Origin: Gemmobacter nectariphilus DSM 15620
GTDB lineage: Bacteria > Pseudomonadota > Alphaproteobacteria > Rhodobacterales > Rhodobacteraceae
Length of the DNA stretch: 45,053 bases
Direction of reading: 5' to 3'
Assembly: GCF_000429765.1 (NCBI RefSeq)
Contig: NZ_AUCM01000019.1
Coordinates: 1-45,053, forward strand
In this document: positions 17,667 to 25,459 of the stretch, one piece after another
Layout of the letters: each line of letters starts with the position of its first letter
Position numbering within the stretch: the first letter of the stretch is position 1
Program-made: the position numbers and the translations under genes
The notes under the pieces: model-generated
What the model was told of the DNA's origin: nothing
Seen by the model: only the letters and a program-made list of their open reading frames with translations
The model's database searches: none

Positions 17667-18383
17667 TCAGCGGTTCACCGGCAGGTGCCGGGCAAGAAAG
17701 GCGATGGACTGGCTGTTGGCCCGGATCGCGGCATCGGCATCGTAGTTCGGGCCGCTGGGCAGCGCGAAGGCGTGGTTGACGCCCGGATGCATGACGACGG
17801 TCGCATCCTTGCGCGCCCCCAGCCGCTCGCGCAGCGCCTCGCGCACCGGCGCCGGGACCAGATCGTCCTCGCCGGCGACATGCACCAGCAGCGGGGTGTC
17901 GCTGGCCTCGGCTTCGGGCAGGTAGCTGTCCAGGTTGACGCCATAATAGCTGACCGCTGCATCCAGCCGGCCGCGTGCCGCCATGGGCACCACCAGCCGC
18001 CCGCCAAGGCAATAGCCAAGCGCGCCGACATGGCCATCGCAGCCGGGCAGCGCGCGCAGCACCTCGGCGGCGGCGATCAGGTCAGACACCGCCAGATCGT
18101 CACGGATGCCCGCATTCAGCGACAGGGCGCGCTGGATATCCTCGGGGCTTGGGCGTGCCGGATCGGGGATCAGCTGCACGTCCGGTTCTTGCCGCCAGTA
18201 GATGTCGGGCACCAGAACCATATAGCCAAGCGCGGCGAAGTGGTCGGCCAGCCGGCGCATCACCTGATTGACGCCGCAGATATACTGGATCAGCACCAGA
18301 CCCGGCGCTGGCAGGGTGGCGGGGCGGGCCAGGTAGCCCCCGAAGCTGCCGCCATCGGCGGCGGGGATCACGATCTGGGTCAT
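17667..18383 (-). CDS. Dienelactone hydrolase family protein
   Basis: A 238-aa alpha/beta hydrolase with the family nucleophile cysteine C125 in GYCLGGR, an acid in AGEDD at 173-174 and H204 in NHAFALPSG, the Cys-Asp-His triad of carboxymethylenebutenolidases. Such enzymes open enol lactones formed after ring cleavage of catechols. ATG 18383 overlaps the stop of the preceding oxidoreductase gene in ATGA, so translation is coupled. Its neighbour downstream is the aromatic hydroxylase. A role on a lactone intermediate fits, but the exact substrate cannot be read. Confidence 0.85.
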   Translation of the reverse strand: MTQIVIPAADGGSFGGYLARPATLPAPGLVLIQYICGVNQVMRRLADHFAALGYMVLVPDIYWRQEPDVQLIPDPARPSPEDIQRALSLNAGIRDDLAVSDLIAAAEVLRALPGCDGHVGALGYCLGGRLVVPMAARGRLDAAVSYYGVNLDSYLPEAEASDTPLLVHVAGEDDLVPAPVREALRERLGARKDATVVMHPGVNHAFALPSGPNYDADAAIRANSQSIAFLARHLPVNR

Positions 18384-19525
18384 GCGGGAACTCCGTTCGG
18401 TTGGGGGGCAAGGACGCAGGCGGCGACATGCCGGGCCAGCGTCAGGCACGCGGTCAGTCCGGGGGTGTCGATCCCGAACAGATGGATCAGGCCGGGCACG
18501 CCATGCGCCTCGGGTCCGTCGATGCGCCAGTCGCCGGGCGGCTGACCGGGGCCCGTCACGCGCGGGCGGATACCGGCGAAGTCCGGGGCCAGGCGGCTGG
18601 CATCCAGCCCGGGCCACCACTGGCGAATGGCGTCGATCTGGGGGGCGGGCACGTCATCCGTCAGGCGATAGTCGCGGTCAGCCACAAAGCAGGTATCCGG
18701 CCCGAACCGCACCTGCCCCGAGGGGTCGAAACTCAGCGCCCCGCCCGCCTCGAGCACCGCGCCCAGCGGCACGACAAGGTGGCGAAACGGCACCTGGCCG
18801 CGATGCGCCGCGAACTGGCCGCGTGCGAAATGAATGGGCGGCACATGGGCGGCCGGAAAGCCGTGCAAGGCGCGGGCCAGCGGTGCGGCCCCAAGGCCGG
18901 CCGCATTGATCAGCCAACGGCAGGACAGATCGGCCAGCGACCCATCGGCGGACCGGATGCGCACCCGATGGCGCGCGCCCCCGATCTCGCCCCCCAGCGC
19001 GCTGGCGGCGGGCACCAGCATCGCGCCGGCCGCCTCGGCCGCATCGCGCAGGCTGGCGACCAGGGCCGCCGCATCGACAATGCCGGTCGAGGGCGACAGC
19101 AGCGCCGCATCAGCCTGCATCGCGGGTTCCAGCCGTGCCAGCGCCGCACGGTCGAGCAGGTCCAGATCGGTGACGCCTGCCGCCGCGCCTTGCGCCTGCA
19201 GCGCGACCAGCGCCGCAACCCCGGCCCCTGTCGCCGGGATCAGTTTGGGCGCCAGCCGATGCGGCACACCGCGATCGGCGCACCAGGCGAACAGGGCATC
19301 GCGCCCCGGCTTGCACAGCGCCGCCTTGAGGCTGCCGGGCGGATAGAGAAACCCGGCGTGAATGACCTGGTTGTTGCGCCCGCTGGTCTCGTCGCCGAAA
19401 TGGGCGTTGGCCTCGGCCAGAACGACCTCGGCCCCGTCCTGCGCCAGCTGGTGGGCGATGGCCAGACCCACCGCGCCGCCGCCGATCACCGCCACATCGG
19501 TTTCCAGCCGCTCTGCCTGTGCCAT
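18380..19525 (-). CDS. FAD-dependent oxidoreductase, DAO/LhgO-like
   Basis: A 381-aa member of the D-amino-acid-oxidase superfamily. The N-terminal dinucleotide fold reads DVAVIGGGAVGLAIAHQLAQ; SGRNNQVIHAGFLYPPGSLK is a signature of L-2-hydroxyglutarate oxidase-like enzymes. The end FGIDTPGLTACLTLARHVA matches the FAD-binding closing motif. It probably oxidises a 2-hydroxy acid or amine and passes electrons to O2 or quinone. ATG 19525 is preferred over a GTG at 19534 because AGGTG lies 7 nt before it. It follows the regulator stop by 9 nt and overlaps the hydrolase start by 4 nt. Confidence 0.8.
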   Translation of the reverse strand: MAQAERLETDVAVIGGGAVGLAIAHQLAQDGAEVVLAEANAHFGDETSGRNNQVIHAGFLYPPGSLKAALCKPGRDALFAWCADRGVPHRLAPKLIPATGAGVAALVALQAQGAAAGVTDLDLLDRAALARLEPAMQADAALLSPSTGIVDAAALVASLRDAAEAAGAMLVPAASALGGEIGGARHRVRIRSADGSLADLSCRWLINAAGLGAAPLARALHGFPAAHVPPIHFARGQFAAHRGQVPFRHLVVPLGAVLEAGGALSFDPSGQVRFGPDTCFVADRDYRLTDDVPAPQIDAIRQWWPGLDASRLAPDFAGIRPRVTGPGQPPGDWRIDGPEAHGVPGLIHLFGIDTPGLTACLTLARHVAACVLAPQPNGVPA

Positions 19526-19534
19526 GGCCGGCAC

Positions 19535-20287
19535 CTAGATCAGCTGGCTGTCAATGCGCAGATGCCGCGCGGGATAGACGATATCGGCCAGGTAGATCAG
19601 CCGCCCGGCCGGATCCAGCGCCTCGCGGCGGACCTGCGCCACGGGAACGCCGACCTCGAGCCCCAGATGATGCGCGGCTTCCAGATCGGCGGTGGAAATG
19701 GTCAGCGCCTGATGCGCGGCTGCAATGGTCACGCGCGGGTCGCGCGCCAGCACCGGCAGGATGGACTTGCCGCCATAGGTGTCCGGATCGGTATCGTAGA
19801 TGTCGCGCGCAAGGCTGACGGTCGCCAGACTGTAGGGCGCGCCGCCCGGCCCCAGCCGGTTGACACGCTGTGCCTGCCAGTATTCCGCCGCCGCGATGCC
19901 GCGCAGCCCAAGCGGGGGCAATTGCACGAAACTGCGCCGCACCTCGGTCACGTCGGCTTCCAGCGTCTCGATGTGGTGGACCAGCTCGTCCCAGGTATTG
20001 GGCAGCAGCAGCCAGCGGTCCTTGGACAGATCACGCAGCACATGCGTGCCCCGGCCCCGGCTGCGGCTGACGATGCCCTCGCGTTCCAGCCGGGCCATCG
20101 CCTCGCGCACGGTGGCGCGCGAGACCCCATATTCCACCATCAGATCGTCCAGCGTGGGGATCTGACTGCCCTTTTGCCAGTCGCCGGATTCCAGCCGTTT
20201 GACGAACAGCGAATACAGCTGGGTATACAGCGGCATCCCCGATCCGTCGGGACGTTCGGAAAGCGAAAACTGCACCTGATGCGCCAT
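19535..20287 (-). CDS. GntR-family regulator with UTRA domain
   Basis: A 250-aa HutC-type regulator. Residues ~20-90 are the winged helix (PLYTQLYSLFVKRLESGDWQ, PTLDDLMVEYGVSRATVREA). Residues ~100-245 are a UTRA ligand domain, the usual sensor of an operon's substrate. Start at ATG 20287 with AAGGA 7 nt upstream; the upstream in-frame ATG at 20320 overlaps the dehydrogenase gene end. It lies inside the catabolic gene run, so it is likely the pathway regulator and autoregulated. Confidence 0.85.
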   Translation of the reverse strand: MAHQVQFSLSERPDGSGMPLYTQLYSLFVKRLESGDWQKGSQIPTLDDLMVEYGVSRATVREAMARLEREGIVSRSRGRGTHVLRDLSKDRWLLLPNTWDELVHHIETLEADVTEVRRSFVQLPPLGLRGIAAAEYWQAQRVNRLGPGGAPYSLATVSLARDIYDTDPDTYGGKSILPVLARDPRVTIAAAHQALTISTADLEAAHHLGLEVGVPVAQVRREALDPAGRLIYLADIVYPARHLRIDSQLI

Positions 20288-20316
20288 GTCTGATCCTTTC
20301 ATCTGTTCCATCCGCT

Positions 20317-21093
20317 TCACATCAGCGCAAAGCCGCCGTCCAGCACGAAGGACTGGCCGGTGGTGAAATCGCTGGCGGCCGAAGCCAGCCAGACCAGGAG
20401 GCCGGTCAGATCTGCGGTCTGACCAGACCGCGGCACGATCTGCCGTGCCAACACGCGCGCGATGGCCTCATCCGTCTGGCCGATGTTGACATCGCCAGTC
20501 AGGATCTGGCCGGGCAGCAGCGCGTTCACCGTAACCCCGCTGCCCGCCAGTTCGCGCGCCATCGACCGGGTCATGCCCTGAAGTGCGGCCTTGGACCCCA
20601 CATAATGCAGATAGTTCGGATGCCCGACCAGCACGGTCGAGGAGGACATGTTGATGATCCGCCCCCAGCCCTGCGCCCGCATCACCGGCGCCAGCAGGGC
20701 CGATACGCGGAACGTGCCCCCGGTGTTCACCTGCATCACGCGGTCGAATTCCTCGGGCGGGATATCCCAGAACGGGCGGCGTTCCAGCGCCGACATCAGG
20801 GCGGCGTTGTTGACGAGGATATCCACCCGCCCGTGTTCCATCATCACTGCCGATCGCATCGCCAGAACCGAGGCGCTGTCGGCGATGTCGGTCGCCACCG
20901 CCATCGCCGCCCCGCCGCTGTCGCGGATTGCCGCGGCGCATTCGTCGGCCAGCGCGGCATCGCGGTCGGCGATCACCACGGATGCGCCCTGCGCTGCCAG
21001 CGTTTCGGCAAAGGCCCGGCCGATGCCGCGCCCCGCCCCGGTGATCACGGCCACGCGGCCGGCGATGTCTTGGGCCTGTATCATTGGCTGCAT
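20317..21093 (-). CDS. Short-chain dehydrogenase/reductase
   Basis: A 258-aa classical SDR that would interconvert an alcohol and a ketone with NAD(P)H. The cofactor motif TGAGRGIG is at 18-25, NNAA at 95-98, the catalytic serine at ~151-152 and Y164-x3-K168 (YVGSK). Start at ATG 21093 with GAGGA just upstream, 7 nt after the TRAP DctM stop. It lies between transporter and regulator genes, so its substrate is probably imported by the TRAP system. Not further assignable. Confidence 0.85.
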   Translation of the reverse strand: MQPMIQAQDIAGRVAVITGAGRGIGRAFAETLAAQGASVVIADRDAALADECAAAIRDSGGAAMAVATDIADSASVLAMRSAVMMEHGRVDILVNNAALMSALERRPFWDIPPEEFDRVMQVNTGGTFRVSALLAPVMRAQGWGRIINMSSSTVLVGHPNYLHYVGSKAALQGMTRSMARELAGSGVTVNALLPGQILTGDVNIGQTDEAIARVLARQIVPRSGQTADLTGLLVWLASAASDFTTGQSFVLDGGFALM

Positions 21094-21100
21094 GAAATCC

Positions 21101-22399
21101 TCAGCGCATCAGATGGGGAAGGAACAGCGCGATCGCCGGAAAGGCCGCGATCAGCACCAGGCGCAGGACGTCAATTCCGACAAAGGGGATGACGCCGCGG
21201 AAGATCCGGGGGATCGAGATGGTCGGCACGACGCCATTGATGACAAAGACGTTGATCCCGTAGGGCGGTGTCAGCAGGCCCATTTCGCAGGCGATGACCA
21301 GCACGATGCCGAACCAGATCGGGTCATAGCCCAGTTGCACGATGACCGGATAGACCACGGGCACGGTGATGATGATCATGGCCAGCGCATCAAGAAACCA
21401 GCCCAGGAAGAAATACATCACCAGCAGCAGCGCCAGGATCCCCCAGGCCGGCAGATCCAGCCCCGACAGCCAGCCGACCAGATCCTGCGGTGCCCGCGTG
21501 ACCGTCAGAAAGGTGGAAAACAGGATCGCGCCGATCAACATGGTGAACAGCGCGCCGGTGGTGCGCACGGCCTCGACAAAGCTGTCGGCCACCATGGCCG
21601 GGCCGATGCGCCCTTGCAGCACCGACACGATCAGCGTGGCCGCCGCGCCGATGCCTGCGGCCTCGATCACGGTGAACAGCCCGCCATAGATCCCGCCGAT
21701 CACGACGGCAAAGATCACGATGGCCGCCCACAGGTTGCGCAGCGAGTGCAGCTTTTCGGCCAGGCTCGTGCGCGGACCCAGCGGAAAGGCCGCCGGATTG
21801 CGCCACGAGATCAGAAAGATCGTCGCCATGTACAGCAAGGTGGCCAGCACGCCGGGCACGATGCCGGCAATGAACAGCGTGCCGATATCGGTCTCGGTCA
21901 GGATGCCGTAGATCATCAGCGGCACCGACGGCGGGATCAGGATCCCCAGCGTGCCCCCGGCCGCCACGGTTCCGGCGGCATAGCGGTCGTCATAGCCGGC
22001 GCGGGTCATTTCCGGCACGGCGATCTTGGCCATGGTGGCGGCGGTGGCGATGGACGATCCGCAAACGGCCGAGAACCCGGCGCAGGCGCCGATGGTGGCC
22101 AGCCCCAGCCCGCCGCGCAGCGCACCCAGCCAGGTGCGGAAGGCGCCGAACAGATCGGCCGAAATCCCGGCGTTGCGCGCCAGGACGCCCATCACGATGA
22201 ACAGCGGCACCACGGCGAAGTTCAGATCCGACGCGGTGCGCAGCGGGGCAAGCGCCAGCAGTTTCAGCGCCGGCATGGTCTTGACGACCATCGCATAGCC
22301 GATGACCCCGACAACCCCCAGCGCCACCCCGATCGGCACGCGCATGGCCATCAGCACGAACACCGCAGCAAAGCCCAGAAGGGCGGCATCGTAATGCAT
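21101..22399 (-). CDS. dctM: TRAP transporter large permease subunit (DctM-like)
   Basis: A 432-aa inner-membrane protein with about twelve hydrophobic helices. Family signatures include NFAVVPLFIVMGVLA, AGFSAVCGSSIATAATMAKI, GTLGILIPPSVPLMIYG and the matching second half DALAMIIITVPVVYPVI, LLTPPYGINVFVI. It is the ion-coupled translocation channel of a TRAP system driven by sodium or proton gradient. Its ATG at 22399 overlaps the DctQ stop by one base (TGATG). A frame extending upstream to 22507 is within dctQ and not used. Confidence 0.9.
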   Translation of the reverse strand: MHYDAALLGFAAVFVLMAMRVPIGVALGVVGVIGYAMVVKTMPALKLLALAPLRTASDLNFAVVPLFIVMGVLARNAGISADLFGAFRTWLGALRGGLGLATIGACAGFSAVCGSSIATAATMAKIAVPEMTRAGYDDRYAAGTVAAGGTLGILIPPSVPLMIYGILTETDIGTLFIAGIVPGVLATLLYMATIFLISWRNPAAFPLGPRTSLAEKLHSLRNLWAAIVIFAVVIGGIYGGLFTVIEAAGIGAAATLIVSVLQGRIGPAMVADSFVEAVRTTGALFTMLIGAILFSTFLTVTRAPQDLVGWLSGLDLPAWGILALLLVMYFFLGWFLDALAMIIITVPVVYPVIVQLGYDPIWFGIVLVIACEMGLLTPPYGINVFVINGVVPTISIPRIFRGVIPFVGIDVLRLVLIAAFPAIALFLPHLMR

Positions 22400-22875
22400 C
22401 ACAACTCTCCGTCGATGCGCTTGGCGCGGATCCAGCCGATCAGGACCAACCCGGTCACCAGGGCCGATACGACCAGACCAACGAAGGCCACCGCATAGAA
22501 CGGCCACAGCGGCAGCCCGAGGTCATAGGTCTTTTCCCCGCTGCGCCACAGATCAGCGATCCGGCCGGCGGACATCCAGGCCATGATGGACAGCGCGACA
22601 AAGGTGATGCCGGTCGCGGCCCGCACCACCAGCGCGCGCAACCCGCGCGGCAAGGCATTCACGATCAGGTCCAGCTCGATATGCTCGCCCTTGCGGCAGG
22701 CCCCGGCCAGGCCCCAGAACACCACGACCGCCAGCAACATGCGGCAGATCGCATCGGCGTCGGGGATCGGGTAGTTGAACAGGTATCGGGTGACGGTGGT
22801 CACCGCCATCACCCCCATGATCAGGAACAGCGCCAGCGCCCCGGCGCGCTCCATCCAGCGGATGCCTTGATCCAT
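22399..22875 (-). CDS. dctQ: TRAP transporter small permease subunit (DctQ-like)
   Basis: A 158-aa protein with four hydrophobic helices and the DctQ motif region NYPIPDADAICRMLLAVVVF, GLAGACRKGEHIELDLIV. It pairs with DctM in the inner membrane. AGGAG 7 nt before ATG 22875 supports the start. It lies 59 nt after dctP, allowing a translational or mRNA-processing break that would give excess binding protein. Confidence 0.9.
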   Translation of the reverse strand: MDQGIRWMERAGALALFLIMGVMAVTTVTRYLFNYPIPDADAICRMLLAVVVFWGLAGACRKGEHIELDLIVNALPRGLRALVVRAATGITFVALSIMAWMSAGRIADLWRSGEKTYDLGLPLWPFYAVAFVGLVVSALVTGLVLIGWIRAKRIDGEL

Positions 22876-22934
22876 CTGCGGTCTCCTGTCTGGGCCCGCG
22901 CGCCTTGGTCGGCCGGTGACGCGCGGGCGCTGCC

Positions 22935-23960
22935 TCAGTTCACCGCCGCGTTGTGGGCGGCCAGGGCACCGTGCAGCTTTTGCCGGATGGCCGCGGGATC
23001 AAGGCCCTTGGACGTCGCCTCTTTGGCCCATTCCGTCTCGACCGCCTGGGCGCCTGCCTTCCATTCCGCCAGCGCCTCGGGCGATGGGGTGACAACCTCG
23101 TGCGTGTCGGTCATGCCGCGCAGCTTGCGAAAGCCCTCGTCCTCGAAGGTCTGGGGCGCGGCGAAATAGGTCGTCGCCGCCTGCCCGCTGCAGAACTTGC
23201 CGATGACGGCCTTTTGCGCATCGTCCATGCCGGCATAGGTGTCAGGGTTCATCACCATCACGAAGGACACCGCCGAGAATGGCACATCCAGATGATATTT
23301 CACCGAGTCGATGGTCTTGAACACGAACTGCGAGCCGACGACGCCGGTGGTGCCGTCGATGATGCCACGGTCCAGCATCTCGCGCGCCTCGGGGTTGCCA
23401 CCGGGCACGGTGCTGCCGCCGAAGTTGCGGATGAACAGCGCCTCCATGGCCGAGGACGGGCGGATCTTCATCCCCCGCAGGTCCGAGGGCCGTTCCACCC
23501 GCGTCTTGCTGTGCACGATCAGCGGCGAGAGCATGTGGGCCAGGCAGAAATGCACGTCCGACATTTCAGAGGCAGCATATTCGGGATACCATTCGTTCAG
23601 CGCGGCGATCCCGCCCATGCCATCCGAGACCGTCATCGGGACCTGCACGGCGGCAAAGGCGGTGAAGCGGCCAGGATTGAAGCCGGGGTTCAGCCAGGCC
23701 ATGTCGGCAATGCCGTCGCGGGCAAGGTCATAGTGATCTTCGGCCTTGCCCAGCTGGGCTGCGGGGAACATCTCGAAGGTGATGGTGCCGCCCGATGCCT
23801 CGGTGACCGCCTTGGCCCAGGGCTCGATCGACTGGGTGACGATCGGGTGGGTCGGCGGCAGCCAGTGGGACAGGCGCAGCGTCACCGGGTCGGCGACCGC
23901 CGCCCCGGTCAGCGCAAGATAGGCAAGCAGGGCGGTGGCCCGCCGTGTCGATCTGGTCAT
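22935..23960 (-). CDS. dctP: TRAP transporter periplasmic substrate-binding protein (DctP-like)
   Basis: A 341-aa secreted protein: a basic N-terminus and hydrophobic core (RRATALLAYLALTGAAVA, cleavage likely after AVA) followed by DctP signatures LRLSHWLPPTHPI, FEMFPAAQLGKAEDHYDLAR and the helix region with LRGMKIRPSSAMEAL, in which the conserved arginine normally binds a substrate carboxylate. Start ATG 23960 has AGG close upstream; a GTG at 23969 is possible. The ligand is probably an organic acid; its identity cannot be read. Confidence 0.9.
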   Translation of the reverse strand: MTRSTRRATALLAYLALTGAAVADPVTLRLSHWLPPTHPIVTQSIEPWAKAVTEASGGTITFEMFPAAQLGKAEDHYDLARDGIADMAWLNPGFNPGRFTAFAAVQVPMTVSDGMGGIAALNEWYPEYAASEMSDVHFCLAHMLSPLIVHSKTRVERPSDLRGMKIRPSSAMEALFIRNFGGSTVPGGNPEAREMLDRGIIDGTTGVVGSQFVFKTIDSVKYHLDVPFSAVSFVMVMNPDTYAGMDDAQKAVIGKFCSGQAATTYFAAPQTFEDEGFRKLRGMTDTHEVVTPSPEALAEWKAGAQAVETEWAKEATSKGLDPAAIRQKLHGALAAHNAAVN

Positions 23961-24006
23961 GTCGTTCACCTGTTGGTTCTATTGCTTTTGTTGGTTTCGT
24001 CCCGAC

Positions 24007-24900
24007 CTAGAGGTCGATCCGCATGAGGTCATGGGCCAGATAGAGCGGCCCGCCAAAGGCGCCGCGAATGTCGGCGGCGACTTCGTCAATCAGGTGCGGG
24101 CCGCACAGCTCGACCGGCATATGCGCGCCCGCCGCGCGTTTCAGGGCGGGATTGACCGTGTCGAAATGGCCAAAGTGCGTGGCGGCCAGCGCCTTGACGC
24201 CTGCATCGCGCGCGATCTGACCCACCTGGGTTGGCGTGGTGTGGTTGAACGTGCCCACGCCGGTTCGCGCCCGATGGTCGATGAAGCTTTGCGGAAAGGT
24301 GCATTCGTGGATCAGCAGATCCGCCCCTTGCGCCAGCTTGCCGACATTCTCGCACGGCGCCGTGTCCGAAGAGATCGCGATCACCTTGCCCTCGGCCTCC
24401 AGCCGAAAGCCGTAGCACATGCAGATGTCCTCGGGGATATGACGCACCGGCAGCGCGGTCACCCGCAGCGCGCCATCGTCATGGATCACCCCTTCGGTGA
24501 TTTCGCGGACCACGGGGCGCACCGCGACCATGTTCTGTTGCCGCATCGGATAGGCGCCGCGCGCCCGGATATCGACATCATAGGCCCCGCCTTCCAGCGC
24601 GTTGCGCAGGAAATCGGCGGTGCCGGGAGGACCATAGATATGCGGTGCCGCCTGCCGGCCAAAGATCCAGCCGGTCAGGATGTGATAGGGCAGCCCGATG
24701 ATGTGATCCATGTGCAGATGGGTCAGGAAGACCGTGCCAACCTCGGCCGGATTCACATTGGCCTTCAGCATGTTGCGCGTCGCGCCCTCGCCGCAGTCGA
24801 CAAGGTATTTCGCGCCGCTTTCCAGCTCCAGCAGGATGGCGGTTTGTGCGCGGTCAGGATCGGCCAGCGCCGCTGCCGAGCCAAGGAAGGTCAGTCGCAT
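24007..24900 (-). CDS. Metallo-beta-lactamase-fold hydrolase, RNase Z/arylsulfatase-like
   Basis: A 297-aa protein with the di-zinc motif THLHMDH (H61, H63, D65, H66), further ligands in ALPVRHIP, SSDTAP, HECTFP and ATHFGHFD. The fold resembles the ElaC/RNase Z branch (LGSAAALADPDRAQTAIL, YLVDCGEGATRNML), yet the genomic place suggests a catabolic hydrolase, for example of a lactone or ester. AGGGTGA 7 nt before ATG 24900. It is first after a ~100-bp gap, so it may begin a separate transcript with the TRAP genes. Confidence 0.8.
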   Translation of the reverse strand: MRLTFLGSAAALADPDRAQTAILLELESGAKYLVDCGEGATRNMLKANVNPAEVGTVFLTHLHMDHIIGLPYHILTGWIFGRQAAPHIYGPPGTADFLRNALEGGAYDVDIRARGAYPMRQQNMVAVRPVVREITEGVIHDDGALRVTALPVRHIPEDICMCYGFRLEAEGKVIAISSDTAPCENVGKLAQGADLLIHECTFPQSFIDHRARTGVGTFNHTTPTQVGQIARDAGVKALAATHFGHFDTVNPALKRAAGAHMPVELCGPHLIDEVAADIRGAFGGPLYLAHDLMRIDL

Positions 24901-24954
24901 GTTGTATCACCCTGTCCGGTGTCCCCCGCCGGATGGCCATGGGAGTCCGCTTAC

Positions 24955-24985
24955 ATCGTATAGTTCGTTGTTTAGGACTTTATGT
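24955..24985 (-). promoter_or_regulatory. AT-rich promoter region upstream of the hydrolase/TRAP genes
   Basis: In the 100-bp gap between the VOC protein and hydrolase genes the GC content drops. The minus strand reads ACGAACTATACGAT at 24968-24955. The core ACGAACTA recurs upstream of the SulP gene (27411-27418) and, with one change, in the IclR intergenic region. It may be part of a regulator site or promoter. Confidence 0.3.
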
Positions 24986-25000
24986 TGTTTTGGCGACCTG

Positions 25001-25459
25001 TCAATCGGAATCTTCGTCCGATATCAGCTCCAGGCCAACCCCGGCCGGATGCTGCAGATAGACCAGACGGCGCCCACGGTTCGGCCCGGTGGTGACACGA
25101 ACCACGGCGCCGACCTGCCGCAGGCCATGGGCCTGCGCCAGCTGCAAGACCTGTGCAAGCGATGCGGTTTCCAGCGCCACATGTGCCGCAGCCGGATGGT
25201 TCGCCGCAGGAAGCCCGGCGGGCGCACCACCGGGCGCCAGAAAGCGGATCAGCTCCAGCACCAGACCGGGGCCTTGCAGAAAGGCGATTTCCACATCGGC
25301 GCCGGGTATCCCGGTCAGCGCCTCAGCCAGGTCCGCAGGCCGCCCCATGCGCGATGTCAGGCCAAACCCCAGCCCGTCGCGAAAGAAGGCAATGGGGCCA
25401 TCCAGATCGGTGACGGTAAAGGACACATGGTTGACGCCCAGAATCAGCGATGCGGTCAT
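25001..25459 (-). CDS. VOC (glyoxalase/extradiol dioxygenase fold) protein
   Basis: A 152-aa vicinal-oxygen-chelate protein with two beta-alpha-beta modules: NHVSFTVTDLDGPIAFFRDG and AAAHVALETASLAQVLQLAQ, ending LVYLQHPAGVGLEL. Probable metal ligands are the H in NHVSF, E in VLELI, H in AAHVAL and E in GLEL. VOC proteins include epimerases, glyoxalases and extradiol ring-cleavage enzymes; the small size fits a single-domain epimerase/lyase. ATG 25459 overlaps the SulP stop in ATGA, so the two are co-translated. Confidence 0.8.
   Translation of the reverse strand: MTASLILGVNHVSFTVTDLDGPIAFFRDGLGFGLTSRMGRPADLAEALTGIPGADVEIAFLQGPGLVLELIRFLAPGGAPAGLPAANHPAAAHVALETASLAQVLQLAQAHGLRQVGAVVRVTTGPNRGRRLVYLQHPAGVGLELISDEDSD

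Noticed and set aside
10162-18383. Complete 2,4-D (tfdABCDEF-like) degradation pathway
   Set aside because: TfdA-, TfdB- and TfdE-like families are present, but no chlorocatechol 1,2-dioxygenase, cycloisomerase or maleylacetate reductase is seen, and the dioxygenase is only family-level similar.
24007-24900. tRNA 3'-processing RNase Z
   Set aside because: Motifs resemble the ElaC branch, but the gene sits in a catabolic operon and lacks a recognisable exosite arm; a hydrolase call is safer.
25001-25459. Extradiol ring-cleavage dioxygenase
   Set aside because: The VOC protein is only 152 aa with a single two-module domain; classical extradiol enzymes of this fold are about twice as long. Left as a general VOC protein.
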